A stretch of 64,000 nucleotides of DNA from a bacterium (GCA_027483535.1 JAIXUN010000002.1:1178001-1242000), one strand, 5' to 3'. Shown: positions 52,104 to 62,332, numbered from the stretch's first letter. Numbers and translations are program-made. The notes: a model not told the origin generated them from the sequence alone.

Positions 52104-52106
52104 CCC

Positions 52107-53138
52107 TCAGACTTCTCGCCGCCAAACGCTGGGTAGCTTCAGGTCCCGGTAGGTGGAAATCGCGAAACGGTCGGTCATCCCGGCCACGTAATCGACTGAA
52201 CCCTGAACCCCGGAGTACCCATCGGGCAATGCGCCGCCGAACATGAAGTGGTGGAGGAGTTCCTTCACCATGTTCTCGGCCTTTGCGATGTCGGGGTAGA
52301 TCGTGGGATATCGGAGGTACACGTTCTCGAACATCCAATCTTTCAGGCCGTTCATCGCCTCCCGAAGGTGGGTGGAGATGCGAATCTCGGGTCGCCCCGC
52401 CGATTGCTGGATCACATCCTGGACGGTGATACCAACCCTTTCGCTGTAGCGAACACCGAGAACCTCGAACGGTTTTGGAACGCCTTCAATGATCCCCGCC
52501 CGAATCGCATCGTCTAGGTCGTGATTGAGATACGCGATGCGGTCCGAGACTCGAACCACGGCTGCTTCAAGGGTGGAGGTTGGAACCCCATCCGCATCGG
52601 TGAGATCCTTCGGACCTTTCGAGTGCCCGGAGATTCCCGCAAGCACTTCTTGAGAGAGATTGAGCGGCTCCAGAATGCGAACGATACGTAGACTCTGCTC
52701 CCAGTGTCGAAAGCCTTGGACTTCTGGGGCTTCCTCTCCGCCAGATTTGCGGTACTCGGCGATCGCCTCATCGATGGCGCGTTCTCCGGCGTGGCCAAAT
52801 GGCGAATGCCCAACATCGTGACCCAGGGCGATCGCTTCGATCAGGTCCTCGTTCAGTTGAAGTGCTCGGCCGATGGTTCGCGCAATCTGGGCGACCTCCA
52901 AAGTGTGGGTCAGGCGGGTTCGGTAATGATCGCCTTCTGGATCAATAAAGACCTGCGTCTTGTGTTTCAAGCGGCGGAACGCACGCGAATGCAAAATCCT
53001 GTCTCGATCGCGTTGGAAGACCGTTCGAACAGGATCTTGCGATTCATGGGTTTCTCGCCCTGCCGACTCCGCTGCTCTTGCTGCGAACGGAGAGAGTCGT
53101 TCGGCTTCCCATGCCTCAATCTGCTGTCGAACATCCAT
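52107..53138 (-). CDS. dgt: Deoxyguanosinetriphosphate triphosphohydrolase-like protein
   Basis: 343 residues from ATG 53138. HD-domain nucleotidase: FQRDRDRILHSRAFRRLKHKTQVF, DHYRTRLTHTLEVAQIARTIGRAL (first His), ALGHDVGHSPFGHAGE (HD pair), and GHSKGPKDLT with VRVSDRIAYLNHDLDDAI (final Asp). It cleaves dNTPs to nucleosides and triphosphate. Its length matches the short Dgt subfamily without the C-terminal extension. Ten further codons upstream to 53171 are possible but unsupported. Confidence 0.92.
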   Translation of the reverse strand: MDVRQQIEAWEAERLSPFAARAAESAGRETHESQDPVRTVFQRDRDRILHSRAFRRLKHKTQVFIDPEGDHYRTRLTHTLEVAQIARTIGRALQLNEDLIEAIALGHDVGHSPFGHAGERAIDEAIAEYRKSGGEEAPEVQGFRHWEQSLRIVRILEPLNLSQEVLAGISGHSKGPKDLTDADGVPTSTLEAAVVRVSDRIAYLNHDLDDAIRAGIIEGVPKPFEVLGVRYSERVGITVQDVIQQSAGRPEIRISTHLREAMNGLKDWMFENVYLRYPTIYPDIAKAENMVKELLHHFMFGGALPDGYSGVQGSVDYVAGMTDRFAISTYRDLKLPSVWRREV

Positions 53139-53177
53139 ATCCTCAAGGGAAGACGGATGAACCGGCTTCAACGTCGC

Positions 53178-53909
53178 CTACGGATGCTTGTCCGTGGATG
53201 TCGGAGACCATTTTCGATACTTGAAGAGGGTGACGAAGGCCTCCGGCGCGTCCGTCCAGCGAATTTTCTTTCCGGCAGCCTTGGTTCTAGGGGTGTATTC
53301 GATAGGGCGCTCAACGATGCGGTAACCCATTCGAAGCGCCTTTGCGGTGACCTCCGGGCAGAACTCAAACCTCTTGCACTCCAATTCCATCTTTTGCAGA
53401 ATCTCGGTGCGGAAGGCCTTGTAGCAGGTCGCTTCATCCGTCATTGGGGCTCGGAAGAGTGTTCGTACCGAAAGTGCTAGAAGAACGTTGACGATCTTGT
53501 TAGGCAGCGCCATGTCCTTTGGGAGTCCGCGATGGAATCGGCTCCCGTAAACGACCGATTCGTTCCCATCAAGGATCGGCTGAATGAGGTTGGGAATCTG
53601 CTCGGGCGCATACTCGAGGTCTGCGTCCTGAATGATCGTCACGGTGCCGGTGGCGTAAGGAACCGCTTTTCTGATGGCGCTGCCTTTGCCGGTCGGTCGG
53701 TCGTTGTGGAGGACCGTGATTCTATCGCCATATTGCGCCAGGATATCGGGCGTGGCATCGGTGCTCCCGTCGTTAACCACGATAATCTGCGCGTTGATGG
53801 GCAGAGCAAGAAGTCGGTCGACAACCTCCCCGATCGTGTTCGCCTCGTTGAGGGCAGGGACGATAACCGTGACCGCTGCGGTGGTGCCAGGGACAGGGGA
53901 CTCGGTCAT
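53178..53909 (-). CDS. Family 2 glycosyltransferase (dolichol-phosphate mannosyltransferase-like)
   Basis: 243 residues from ATG 53909. GT2 core: AAVTVIVPALNEANTIGEVVDRL, QIIVVNDGSTDATPDIL, GKGSAIRKAVPYATGTVTIIQDADLEYAPEQIP with the metal-binding DADLEY, and C-terminal DEATCYKAFRTEIL. It transfers a sugar, often to polyprenyl phosphate. The frame to 54122 overlaps the divergent DinB gene and is unlikely to be coding. No membrane helix. Confidence 0.87.
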   Translation of the reverse strand: MTESPVPGTTAAVTVIVPALNEANTIGEVVDRLLALPINAQIIVVNDGSTDATPDILAQYGDRITVLHNDRPTGKGSAIRKAVPYATGTVTIIQDADLEYAPEQIPNLIQPILDGNESVVYGSRFHRGLPKDMALPNKIVNVLLALSVRTLFRAPMTDEATCYKAFRTEILQKMELECKRFEFCPEVTAKALRMGYRIVERPIEYTPRTKAAGKKIRWTDAPEAFVTLFKYRKWSPTSTDKHP

Positions 53910-53990
53910 CGTTGTTGCGAGGATACCGCCGTCATGAGTTGGCGCGTTCTTGACGACTGGGATTGGGCGGGCAGGGGTAACTTGCGTTGT

Positions 53991-54467
53991 ATGCGTGCTC
54001 AAGAACACCTCGTCCTTCTCACAACCGACGCCATCGACGATTTGTTCCGAAATGCAGCGGCCCTGCCCGAGGCTCAGTTGACTTGGTCGCCGATGGATCA
54101 GGGGCGAAGTGCTCTTGACCAACTTCAGGAGGTGGCTCAGGCACCGCTCTGGGTGATAAAGGGTCTTGACGACGGGAATCTTGATTTCATGAGTCGGTCC
54201 TATTTCGTGGAGTCGCTTAAGCTTCGACGTGAGTGGACCACTCTAGGCGAGTGCGAGCGTATCTGCCGATTTAATACCGCGCTGCTGTGCGAGAAGATTT
54301 TGGCTTTACCGGACGAGAGGCTCGATGACCTCATCAAGGTCCCGTTCCGCGGTGGACTCGAGGAGAAGATAGGGAAGTTCGCGGCTCGGCACTACTTGAA
54401 CGCGGTGTATCACCTTGGGCAAATCGCTTACATCCAGACCCTTCTGGGCGACAAAGCGATGCACTAG
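53991..54467 (+). CDS. DinB family protein
   Basis: 158 residues from ATG 53991. Four-helix bundle DinB/YfiT-like features: MRAQEHLVLLTTDAIDDLFRNAAALPEAQLTWSP, QLQEVAQAPLWVIKGL, and C-terminal AARHYLNAVYHLGQIAYIQTLLGD with the metal-ligand histidine pair. Possible thiol-dependent metal enzyme; no substrate known. The frame upstream to 53532 lies inside the glycosyltransferase. It is divergent from that gene. Confidence 0.82.
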   Translation: MRAQEHLVLLTTDAIDDLFRNAAALPEAQLTWSPMDQGRSALDQLQEVAQAPLWVIKGLDDGNLDFMSRSYFVESLKLRREWTTLGECERICRFNTALLCEKILALPDERLDDLIKVPFRGGLEEKIGKFAARHYLNAVYHLGQIAYIQTLLGDKAMH

Positions 54468-54497
54468 ATCGGTCAATGACCTCGGGGTGGCAAAGTG

Positions 54498-55415
54498 CTA
54501 CCGGGGTCTCAGCGGCTCTGGTTCTTCGAGATTCCGAAGGTCGGATGGCACGATGCTCAGGTAGTCGCGCAAAGACTTTCTGAGCGCTTGCGGCTGACCA
54601 AAGCCGCACTCTTCGGCGATGTCGTCGACGGGTCTTCGAGTGGTTCGCAGGAGTTCCAAGGCGTTCTCGGTTCGGCACCGATCAACAAACTCCTGGAAGC
54701 CTGATCCGACCGTACTCTTAAAGACTCGGCTGAAGTGATACGGCGAATATCCGGCAATTTTCGCCGCTTCCGGAACGGGCCAGTAGGCGGAAGGATCGGT
54801 GCGGACCTTCTCGGCAATCGATCTTAAAGCGTCGGGAATTCCCTCCGGGATCGGTGCGAGCACGACTCGATCGCGATGGGTGAGCAAAGACTCCACTGCT
54901 TCATACACCACGCTGACCAGTGCCAACTCGACCGATTCTCGTGGTTTTTCCATCGCCGTTTTCATTCGCTCGGCCGCGTCTTCTAAACCGAGCGACAAAG
55001 AACGGCAAGCGGCGGTGCGCGTTTGTTGGAGTTGAGCCGAATATGCGGTCACCCAAACCTCGAGCAGCGGAGTGACCGCATTTGGCCAAAGGAGCATCGT
55101 GGCCGAATGGTCGCCCTTTGCCAAGCGGATCGCGGTTCGCCCGGAACGAAGAAAGTATGCGCTTCTAGGAGCAACAACCTGGGGGTAGGGATTCCCGATT
55201 GTTCGGGCTAGGATCGTTCCTCGCCAGTTGAACGAGATCATGCTTACTCCTGGGGGAAGGCTTACAAACCCGGTTGTTTCGTTTTCAACACGGGTCGCCA
55301 TTCGATAGACCACGAAGTGTTGAAGGAAGTTTGACTCCGCACGACGAAACATCTGGGCAATTGGCCCCCTTTGGAAATCAAGATCCAATGAGATATTGCT
55401 GTTTCCGAACCTCAC
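54498..55415 (-). CDS. AraC family transcriptional regulator
   Basis: 305 residues. N-terminal cupin-like sensor region (about 1-120), then a helical linker, and a C-terminal double helix-turn-helix: PEAAKIAGYSPYHFSRVFKSTVGSGFQEFVDRCRTENALELL and RPVDDIAEECGFGQPQALRKSLRDYLSIVPSDLR. It probably activates a nearby or distant catabolic operon; no target is evident. It is divergent from asd. Confidence 0.87.
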   Translation of the reverse strand: MRFGNSNISLDLDFQRGPIAQMFRRAESNFLQHFVVYRMATRVENETTGFVSLPPGVSMISFNWRGTILARTIGNPYPQVVAPRSAYFLRSGRTAIRLAKGDHSATMLLWPNAVTPLLEVWVTAYSAQLQQTRTAACRSLSLGLEDAAERMKTAMEKPRESVELALVSVVYEAVESLLTHRDRVVLAPIPEGIPDALRSIAEKVRTDPSAYWPVPEAAKIAGYSPYHFSRVFKSTVGSGFQEFVDRCRTENALELLRTTRRPVDDIAEECGFGQPQALRKSLRDYLSIVPSDLRNLEEPEPLRPR

Positions 55416-55528
55416 CGTTGAGAACTCCTACCGCTACCAATACTCTACGATAACAGGTGCGAATTTTGTGAACGAGATCGCAAACTTTAACCTAACTGTC
55501 CGAGGGCTACGGGTACAACCACCTCGGA

Positions 55529-56533
55529 ATGTCTGAACGATCCGTTGCGATTGTCGGTGCCACCGGTGCGGTGGGCCAAGAGTTTCTGAGGCTATTTGAA
55601 GAGCGGAATTTCCCTGTGGGTGACTTAAAACTCCTCGCCAGCGAGCGGTCTGTCGGAAAGAAAATGACCTTTCGAGGGAAGGAGTACGCGGTTGCTCTCG
55701 CCGAGCCTGCCGCGTTCCAGGGTGTGGATGTCGCTTTCTTTTCGGCGGGCGCCTCACGAAGCAAAGAACTGATCCCTCACGCTCTGGAAGCAGGCGCGAT
55801 CGTGCTGGACAACTCTTCTGCGTTTCGAATGGATCCCACCGTTCCGCTTGTCGTGCCCGAAGTGAATCCGGAGCAGGTCGGTAACGCAAAGCTTCTGGCG
55901 GTTGCAAACTGCACGGCGATCATTTTGTGCGTCGCGGTGAAGCCAATCGCCGATCTCGCCCAGATCGATCGCCTCATCGTTTCGACCTACCAAAGTGCCT
56001 CCGGTGGAGGGGCTCAGATGATGGACCTCCTCGAAAAGGAAACCTTGGCGGTTCTGACGGGCGAAGAGATGCCGAGCAGCCCGCTTCAGTATCGATACGC
56101 GTTCAATCTCTTCAGTCACAACACCGCCATTGCCGAAGACGGTTACAACGACGAGGAGCGGAAGGTGATCGCCGAGAGTCGCAAGATCCTTGGCATGCCC
56201 GAGCTGAAAATCAACGTCACGTGCGTTCGTGTTCCTGTTCTGAGAGCCCACACCGAAACGGTCACGGTCGAGTTTGCCGGAAAGGCCCCTTCGATCGAAG
56301 AAGTTCGTGCCGCTCTGGAAATGGCCCCCGGAGTGCGAGTGATCGACGACCGGGAGAACAACCGATTTCCGACTCCTCACGATGCAAGCGGACAAGGCGA
56401 TATCCTCGTTGGTCGGTTGCGCCAAGACGTGAGCAATCCGAATGCGATCAGTATGTTGATCGCAGGCGACCAACTGCTTAAGGGCGCCGCGCTCAATGCG
56501 GTGCAACTCGCCGAACTGGCTCTTGCTCGATAA
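55529..56533 (+). CDS. asd: Aspartate-semialdehyde dehydrogenase
   Basis: 334 residues, full length. It reduces aspartyl phosphate to aspartate semialdehyde, a branch point for lysine, diaminopimelate, methionine and threonine. NADP-binding VAIVGATGAVGQEFLRL, LLASERSVGKKM, ANCTAIILCVAVKP with catalytic Cys, VSTYQSASGGGAQMMDLLEKE and the active-site His in RVPVLRAHTETV. Alone in its direction, followed by a strong terminator. Confidence 0.96.
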   Translation: MSERSVAIVGATGAVGQEFLRLFEERNFPVGDLKLLASERSVGKKMTFRGKEYAVALAEPAAFQGVDVAFFSAGASRSKELIPHALEAGAIVLDNSSAFRMDPTVPLVVPEVNPEQVGNAKLLAVANCTAIILCVAVKPIADLAQIDRLIVSTYQSASGGGAQMMDLLEKETLAVLTGEEMPSSPLQYRYAFNLFSHNTAIAEDGYNDEERKVIAESRKILGMPELKINVTCVRVPVLRAHTETVTVEFAGKAPSIEEVRAALEMAPGVRVIDDRENNRFPTPHDASGQGDILVGRLRQDVSNPNAISMLIAGDQLLKGAALNAVQLAELALAR

Positions 56534-56537
56534 AGGG

Positions 56538-56575
56538 AAAAAACCGGGGTGGTCCACGAACCGCCCCGGTTTTTT
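56538..56575. terminator. Intrinsic terminator between asd and leuB
   Basis: AAACCGGGGTGGT pairs with ACCGCCCCGGTTT around a 6-base loop (CCACGA; one G-T pair) and is followed by a T run. The A-rich left flank makes it work in both directions, suiting the convergent asd and leuB genes. Confidence 0.9.
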
Positions 56576-56584
56576 AGTGCGTGG

Positions 56585-57655
56585 TTAAGCCAGCTTCGCC
56601 GCGATCGCCGAGCCCATCTCGACGGTGGAGATCAGCTTCGTCCCCTTCTCGAAGATATCGGCGGTTCGTAGACCTTCGCCGAGCACCTGCTCCACTGCAG
56701 CCTCAACTCGGTCTGCGTTTACCGAGTCGTTAAAGGTGTAGCGAAGCATCATCGCGCCGGAAAGAATGGCCGCGATCGGGTTGGCTCGACCCTGTCCCGC
56801 GATATCCGGGGCACTTCCGTGGACGGGTTCGTACAAACCGAAAGGTTTGCCATTCCGAGGGTTGCCCAGCGACGCACTGGGAAGAAGCCCGAGGCTGCCC
56901 GTGATCATCGATGCTTCGTCCGAAAGAACGTCTCCGAACATGTTCTCGGTAAGGATCACGTCGAACTGCTTCGGGTCTCGAACCAACTGCATGGCGCAGT
57001 TGTCGATGAGCATATGCGTCACCTTAACGTCTTTATTCGCGCCTGCCATCTCGGTGACAACTTCGCGCCAGAGTCGGCTGGTTTCAAGGACGTTTGCCTT
57101 GTCCACGCTCACGATCTCTCTCTTGCGGGCTCGTGCGATGGAGAAGGCCCGCTCGGTGATTCGCTCAATCTCGCTGCGCGAGTAGATGCAAGTGTCCACG
57201 GCAACGGTTCCATTTTCACGGCGCTCTCGAGGCTCTCCAAAGTAGATTCCCCCCGTCAGTTCGCGAACAACCACCAGATCTATCAGACCGTGATCGCCTT
57301 TGAGCGGGCTCGCGTTGAGGAGCGGGGGCAGGGTTTTGGCGGGTCGGACGTTGGCAAAGAGCTCTAGTTCTCGTCGCAGGGCCAAAAGAGCGCCGATCTC
57401 CGGTCGAAGAGATGGCGGTTGGATGTTGTCGTACTTGGGCCCACCCACGGCTCCCATGAGAATGGCGTCCGCGGTGCGACAAAGGTCGAGCGTTTCGTTA
57501 GGAAGCGGCGTTCCGGTTTTCTCCCAGGCGATCCCGCCTACCAGGGCTTCCTGGAAGTCGTAGTCTCCACCACACGCTTTCAGAACTCGTACCGCTTCTG
57601 CGGTGACTTCAGGGCCAATGCCGTCTCCGGGCAACACTGCAACTTTGAACGCCAT
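56585..57655 (-). CDS. leuB: 3-isopropylmalate dehydrogenase
   Basis: 356 residues from ATG 57655. Third step of leucine synthesis (oxidative decarboxylation of 3-isopropylmalate). [91 protein letters not shown] with catalytic Lys/Tyr neighbours, and [23 protein letters not shown]. The Leu-type [11 protein letters not shown] separates it from isocitrate dehydrogenase. leuC/D are not in the window. Confidence 0.95.
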   Translation of the reverse strand: MAFKVAVLPGDGIGPEVTAEAVRVLKACGGDYDFQEALVGGIAWEKTGTPLPNETLDLCRTADAILMGAVGGPKYDNIQPPSLRPEIGALLALRRELELFANVRPAKTLPPLLNASPLKGDHGLIDLVVVRELTGGIYFGEPRERRENGTVAVDTCIYSRSEIERITERAFSIARARKREIVSVDKANVLETSRLWREVVTEMAGANKDVKVTHMLIDNCAMQLVRDPKQFDVILTENMFGDVLSDEASMITGSLGLLPSASLGNPRNGKPFGLYEPVHGSAPDIAGQGRANPIAAILSGAMMLRYTFNDSVNADRVEAAVEQVLGEGLRTADIFEKGTKLISTVEMGSAIAAKLA

Positions 57656-57730
57656 GTTGATTCGGATTATGAAAGAAAAGACGCGTGCTCGCGCGCGAAT
57701 CGTCATAAGTCATGAGCTCTCCGCGAAACG

Positions 57731-59692
57731 GTGACGATAATGATGGCAATGACTTTATGGACGCTCGGAACGGTTACCGGTGCATTTCTAGGCATCGGGG
57801 CAACCACTCCAGCCCCTGCCGAGCGACCGCCTTTTCCCACCGAATTCGGAGTGAACATCCATTTCACACAGCCCGCTCCGGGCGAGATGGACCTTCTGAA
57901 GAAGATGGGCTGTCAGGTTGTTCGAATGGACTTCGCATGGTCAACCATCGAAACCGAAAAAGGGAAGTACAACTTTCGAGCATACGACGGACTGGTTGCC
58001 GAGCTGGAGCGGGCGAAGATTCGGCCCTACTTCATTCTCGATTACGGCAACGCTTACTATCAAAAGGGCGGGTTGACAGATCCCCTCGCTCAAGACGCCT
58101 TCGCTCGATTTGCGGGTGAAGCCGTCAAGCACTTTCGAGGCAAGGGCATCATCTGGGAAATCTGGAACGAACCCAACATCCTCCCCTTTTGGACTCCCAA
58201 GCCAGATGTTCAGGCTTATATCCAACTCGCGAAGAAAACGGTGAGGCAGATTCGAAAAAGCGATCCTTCCGCTTGGGTTGTGGGTCCGGCGACGAGCGGT
58301 TTTGATTGGGAGTTCCTGGAGGCCGTCTTTGCATCGGGGCTTCTGGAAGACTTCGATGCGGTTTCGGTGCATCCGTACCGGCCCGGTTCTCCGGAGAGTG
58401 TGTGGGAGGACTACGCCAAGTTGGATTCGATGATGGAATTCTTTGGGCGTCGGCGCCCGATTCTATCGGGTGAGTGGGGATATTCGACCTTTCGACGCGG
58501 GGTTTCTGAGAAGCGGCAGGCGAGTTATCTCATGCGGATGTGGGCGCTCAACGCAGCCGCGAAAGTTCCGATTTCGATCTTCTACGACTGGCGAGACGAC
58601 GGTCCTAGTGATGACGAAAATGAGCATCGTTTTGGGGTCATCCGGCAGAATTCTGAACCCAAGCCGAGTTTTTCCGCCGCTCAAAGATGGCTGGAGATGA
58701 TGGGGAAGTGGAGAGTCGCGAGGCGCCTAGAAGACGATAAGGGTCGCGTCACCCTTCTTTTGGAATCGAAAACCTCAGACGCACTTTCGACTCTTAGCTG
58801 GGATCCGAATTCTGATGAGCTTCCTGTGCTCAAAGACCAATCTGGAACGGCTGATATTCGGAAGAAGTTTGCCAATTACCTCTCGAACGGAGACGTTCGC
58901 GTTTCCAATCAAGCCGCCGCCATCGCAGGACTCAAAGCCTTTGCGGGCGATTACGCTCCTCGCGTTCAAGCCTCTTATGGCCCCGTGCCTCTTTCTCTTT
59001 GGAAGAAGGGGACTCCGGCTTGGACCATCTTGAACCGTTCTAGCTTGGATGTGAATCTCGTCCAAAAGGATGGAACGCGGGTGGCTATCCCTAAACAATC
59101 GATGGAGATTGCGGGAGGTGAAGCCCCGCCACAACTTGAGGTTCCGGGGAGCAATCTCAGGATCGACTTTGGAAGTGCGGGGGCGTGGGCAACGGTGTAT
59201 CCGGAAAGGCGACCCTGGAATGTTGTTCCGTATGTGGAAAATGCCCCACGCGCGGCACAGTCTCTAGAGTTCCAAAAAGGCTCCGACTTCGAATGGGAGA
59301 TGGTTTGGTCCTACACTTTCGGACAAGGTTGGCAGTATGCCGGGATCGATCCGGCGGACCTCAATATTCCCGAAAGGGCTAAAGCGGCCCTGATTTGGGT
59401 GCGCACAGACGGGTCTGGCAACTACTTACGCTCTAGGTTCATGGACTCGACTCGGCGGGTGTTTCAAGTGAACTTGGGAACGCTCGGTGAGCCGGGCGCC
59501 GTTCCTCGGTGGTTGCCGATCCTGATCCCTCTCGACGGTAAGGAAGTCGCCGCAAGTTGGGGAGGAAACGAGTCCAATCTCGGACCTCGGGGCCCGCTCA
59601 AGTGGGCGCACATGCTGCTCATTGACTCTTTAAACAGGCAAGTTCCCAGGTCGGGAACGGTGAAGATTGGTTCGATTTCCTACCTTTTTTAG
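57731..59692 (+). CDS. Secreted cellulase-like glycoside hydrolase (GH5/GH39-type barrel)
   Basis: 653 residues from GTG 57731. Signal peptide (LWTLGTVTGAFLGIGATTPAPA). TIM barrel: FGVNIHFTQPAPGEMDLLKKMGCQVVRMDFAWSTIE, acid/base Glu in WEIWNEPNILPFWTP and nucleophile in ILSGEWGYSTF. A C-terminal half of about 300 residues with beta-sandwich character follows the barrel. It acts on an external polysaccharide; the exact family is uncertain. Confidence 0.84.
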   Translation: MTIMMAMTLWTLGTVTGAFLGIGATTPAPAERPPFPTEFGVNIHFTQPAPGEMDLLKKMGCQVVRMDFAWSTIETEKGKYNFRAYDGLVAELERAKIRPYFILDYGNAYYQKGGLTDPLAQDAFARFAGEAVKHFRGKGIIWEIWNEPNILPFWTPKPDVQAYIQLAKKTVRQIRKSDPSAWVVGPATSGFDWEFLEAVFASGLLEDFDAVSVHPYRPGSPESVWEDYAKLDSMMEFFGRRRPILSGEWGYSTFRRGVSEKRQASYLMRMWALNAAAKVPISIFYDWRDDGPSDDENEHRFGVIRQNSEPKPSFSAAQRWLEMMGKWRVARRLEDDKGRVTLLLESKTSDALSTLSWDPNSDELPVLKDQSGTADIRKKFANYLSNGDVRVSNQAAAIAGLKAFAGDYAPRVQASYGPVPLSLWKKGTPAWTILNRSSLDVNLVQKDGTRVAIPKQSMEIAGGEAPPQLEVPGSNLRIDFGSAGAWATVYPERRPWNVVPYVENAPRAAQSLEFQKGSDFEWEMVWSYTFGQGWQYAGIDPADLNIPERAKAALIWVRTDGSGNYLRSRFMDSTRRVFQVNLGTLGEPGAVPRWLPILIPLDGKEVAASWGGNESNLGPRGPLKWAHMLLIDSLNRQVPRSGTVKIGSISYLF

Positions 59693-59818
59693 GTTCAAAC
59701 TAGGACCTGAGACCCGCTTCATCGGAGTGTATGAAATGTCACTCGCTCTCACCCGTTAAAGATGTATCCTGCAATAAGGACCCGGGGATTAAAGGGTTCT
59801 AAAACGGAGTGGAGAGAA

Positions 59819-61291
59819 ATGAAGAAATCAAAACTGATTCTTAGTGCTGCAATGATGGCGGTTGGTGCGGTCTCGATGGCGGACCGCGCAGTTGTGGTGG
59901 GCATTAACGACTTTGCGTTTATTCCAAACGCTCGGCTCGCGGGTTGTGAAAACGACGCGAACACGATGAAGAGCTTGTTGCTCAAGAAGGGCTTCAAGGA
60001 AAGCGAGATCGCAACCCTTCTTTCGCGAGCAGCTACCAAAGAGGCAATTCTAGCCGCCCTCGACCGAGCTACCGAACAGGTCAAGTCGGGCGAGCGATTG
60101 GTCATCACCTATTCCTCTCACGGCAGCCAAGCCGGAAACGGTGTCTCGACGCTTCTGACGACGAGCTCGACGGGCCGAGGATTCTCGGGCGACATCACCC
60201 CGCAAGAGATTCGATCCTACATCAACAAAGCCATCGCGAAGAACGTTGCGGTGACCTTGTTGATCGACGCTTGCCACTCGGAAGGCGTTCTAACGAAGAG
60301 CGTCAACCCGGTCAACACCGATGCGAAGAAGCGATTTTATCCGCGAGAGAGCGTTTCCGGTGAAGCAAGCCGATCGGCTAGCTTTGTTGGAGACAAGCTC
60401 GGAGAGGTCGTGACCTTTAACAGTGCGCAAAACCAATCCGCACCCATCGCCTCCAACTCGCAGAACGTTGGAAACGGCGGCCCGCTCTGCGCTCAGTACG
60501 CTGCGGCCAAGTACACCCAGTACGCTTTTGAAACCAACCTTGCCGGCAAGCGACAAGGCGTTTTCACCTACTACCTGAATGACATTCTTGGTAAAGAGAA
60601 GCGAATCACCTGGGCTGAAGTTACCGCCCGAGTGAACGGCTCCGTCTCGGCATGGAGTAAGGACGAGCAGAATCCTGTCTTCATCGGCGCCCCTGGTTAC
60701 GCACTCGAGGGATATGCCTCTCCGCAACAGGCGCAGCAACAAGCTTCTCAGCCTGTCAACGTTTCGGTGCCTACCCTGAACGACCTCTTCAACTTCGACA
60801 ACGTGAACAGCTCTGTCATCGCTGTTCGCTGGAAGGATGAGAACGGCAAGTACCGAGAGAACGGCTCGACCATCAAGATGAAGGGTCAGGGCCAGGACTA
60901 CTCGAAGTTCGAGATTCAAGTGAGTAAGCCGGGCTGGCTCGTCGTTCTCGACCGAGACAGTAAGGACCAGGTTCAGATCATGAACTTTAGCGCTCAATCG
61001 ACCGAGGACGTGACGGCCCTCGCTAGAGTTGCCGCTGGAGCCGTGGTGGTTCTACCGGGTCAACCGCAAGACTACTACGCCTTTAACCAGGAAGGTCCGG
61101 AGCGAATCAAGGCGATCCTCTTCACCAGTGAAGATGCAGCAAGGAGTGCCATCACCAAGATTCGACAGGTACTGAAGGGCAGTAACAACCGAAGTGGGTT
61201 GATCGGTGCTCGCTACGGTGAAGTTGTCCAAGTTGGAACTGCCACTGCCTCGTTCTACACCGCCGACCTGCGATTCCAGGTCGTCAAGTAA
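59819..61291 (+). CDS. Secreted caspase-family (C14) protein
   Basis: 490 residues from ATG 59819, preceded by GGAGAG. Signal peptide (LILSAAMMAVGAVSMA). Caspase-like domain: RAVVVGINDFAFIP, ITYSSHGSQAG with catalytic His101, and TLLIDACHSEGVL with Cys152. A C-terminal extension of about 170 residues (from about 320) contains a DUF4384-like beta domain (IQVSKPGWLVVLDRDSKDQV). This is an orthocaspase-like secreted peptidase or pseudo-enzyme. Same architecture as the partial gene at 62774. It is 27 bp before a hypothetical secreted gene. Confidence 0.86.
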   Translation: MKKSKLILSAAMMAVGAVSMADRAVVVGINDFAFIPNARLAGCENDANTMKSLLLKKGFKESEIATLLSRAATKEAILAALDRATEQVKSGERLVITYSSHGSQAGNGVSTLLTTSSTGRGFSGDITPQEIRSYINKAIAKNVAVTLLIDACHSEGVLTKSVNPVNTDAKKRFYPRESVSGEASRSASFVGDKLGEVVTFNSAQNQSAPIASNSQNVGNGGPLCAQYAAAKYTQYAFETNLAGKRQGVFTYYLNDILGKEKRITWAEVTARVNGSVSAWSKDEQNPVFIGAPGYALEGYASPQQAQQQASQPVNVSVPTLNDLFNFDNVNSSVIAVRWKDENGKYRENGSTIKMKGQGQDYSKFEIQVSKPGWLVVLDRDSKDQVQIMNFSAQSTEDVTALARVAAGAVVVLPGQPQDYYAFNQEGPERIKAILFTSEDAARSAITKIRQVLKGSNNRSGLIGARYGEVVQVGTATASFYTADLRFQVVK

Positions 61292-61318
61292 TCGCAGACC
61301 GAAGGAGAGGAGAACAAC

Positions 61319-62278
61319 ATGTCTGCAACATTCACTACACTCGTCTGCTCCCTCGCCCTCTTGGGCGGGGGGCAAGACCGAAATCTTGTCAACATCCCTG
61401 ATGCCTCGACGAACACCGGAACACCGGAAGCTGATCTCTACACGTTCAGCACCACCTTCCGGCAAACGACCAATGAACTCCTTGGAGAGTGGTCGAAGGA
61501 TCGGAAGATCTTCGGCAATGCGTCCAAGTACCGATTCAAGATCACGGTGGAAAAGGCCAGCCGATCAAGCTGGGACTACTATCAGGCGCAATCTCTCGGT
61601 TATTTCGTGAACATCGAAGTCGACCGAGTGGGTAAGTGGAACGCCTACTCTGAGTCCAACAAGCGACTTGGAGTGACGGGTCGCATGCTCGGCGAAAGAG
61701 TTGCTTCCTACCTGCTGTCGAAAGAACTGGAGCGAGAAGCGGACGCCGTGAGCGACCGAATCGAATCGATTCTGACTTCGAACCGAAAGCCGAATCTCAA
61801 AGTCGCCCAAACGATCGACGGTAAGTTCAAGGAGATCGAGACCGACGTGCTGGCGGGTCCAAAGCCGGTTCAGCTCTTCGTGAAGCCGAACGGGAATGAA
61901 ATATTTGGCCTCACCGTCGTCGAAGTCACGAAGCGAGGCAAGCGATACTTCGCGAACCGAGTGTTCACCCCATTCGATCCGTGGAGATTCCCGAACAACG
62001 AGTCAAAGGATGGCTGGACCCAGATTCCGGTGACCATTGACTACTCGAACCGGAAGAACATGCAGCCCAACGATCAACTGTTCCTATTGGTTCTGGTTGA
62101 AAAAACGGGCACTCGCAGCAATGCGCTGGACCAGCTCCTGCTCGATATCCCGTTCAGTGAGATCAACGAGACGAACATGTCTTTGGATCTCCCTAACCCG
62201 GATAGCTACTGGCTCGCGACCGTGTTTGGCAAGCGTCGGTGGGAAGTGTTCCCGCTCAACGTAGCCATCGCCCGCTAA
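61319..62278 (+). CDS. Hypothetical secreted protein next to the caspase gene
   Basis: 319 residues with a short signal peptide (FTTLVCSLALLGGG). No recognised family. The soluble domain has a beta-rich C-terminus. It follows the caspase-family gene by 27 bp with GAAGGAGAGGAG upstream, so the two are probably co-expressed; it could be a substrate or partner of the peptidase. A strong terminator follows. Confidence 0.68.
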   Translation: MSATFTTLVCSLALLGGGQDRNLVNIPDASTNTGTPEADLYTFSTTFRQTTNELLGEWSKDRKIFGNASKYRFKITVEKASRSSWDYYQAQSLGYFVNIEVDRVGKWNAYSESNKRLGVTGRMLGERVASYLLSKELEREADAVSDRIESILTSNRKPNLKVAQTIDGKFKEIETDVLAGPKPVQLFVKPNGNEIFGLTVVEVTKRGKRYFANRVFTPFDPWRFPNNESKDGWTQIPVTIDYSNRKNMQPNDQLFLLVLVEKTGTRSNALDQLLLDIPFSEINETNMSLDLPNPDSYWLATVFGKRRWEVFPLNVAIAR

Positions 62279-62293
62279 GCGATTGCATCACTC

Positions 62294-62332
62294 TCTCCCC
62301 TGGTTTAAGCCGGGGGAGATCTTTATTTTTTT
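62294..62332 (+). terminator. Intrinsic terminator after the caspase operon
   Basis: TCTCCCCTGG pairs with CCGGGGGAGA (one G-T pair, 6-base loop TTTAAG), followed by TCTTTATTTTTTT. It ends transcription of the two preceding plus-strand genes, and its T run overlaps the stop codon of the convergent membrane gene. Confidence 0.88.
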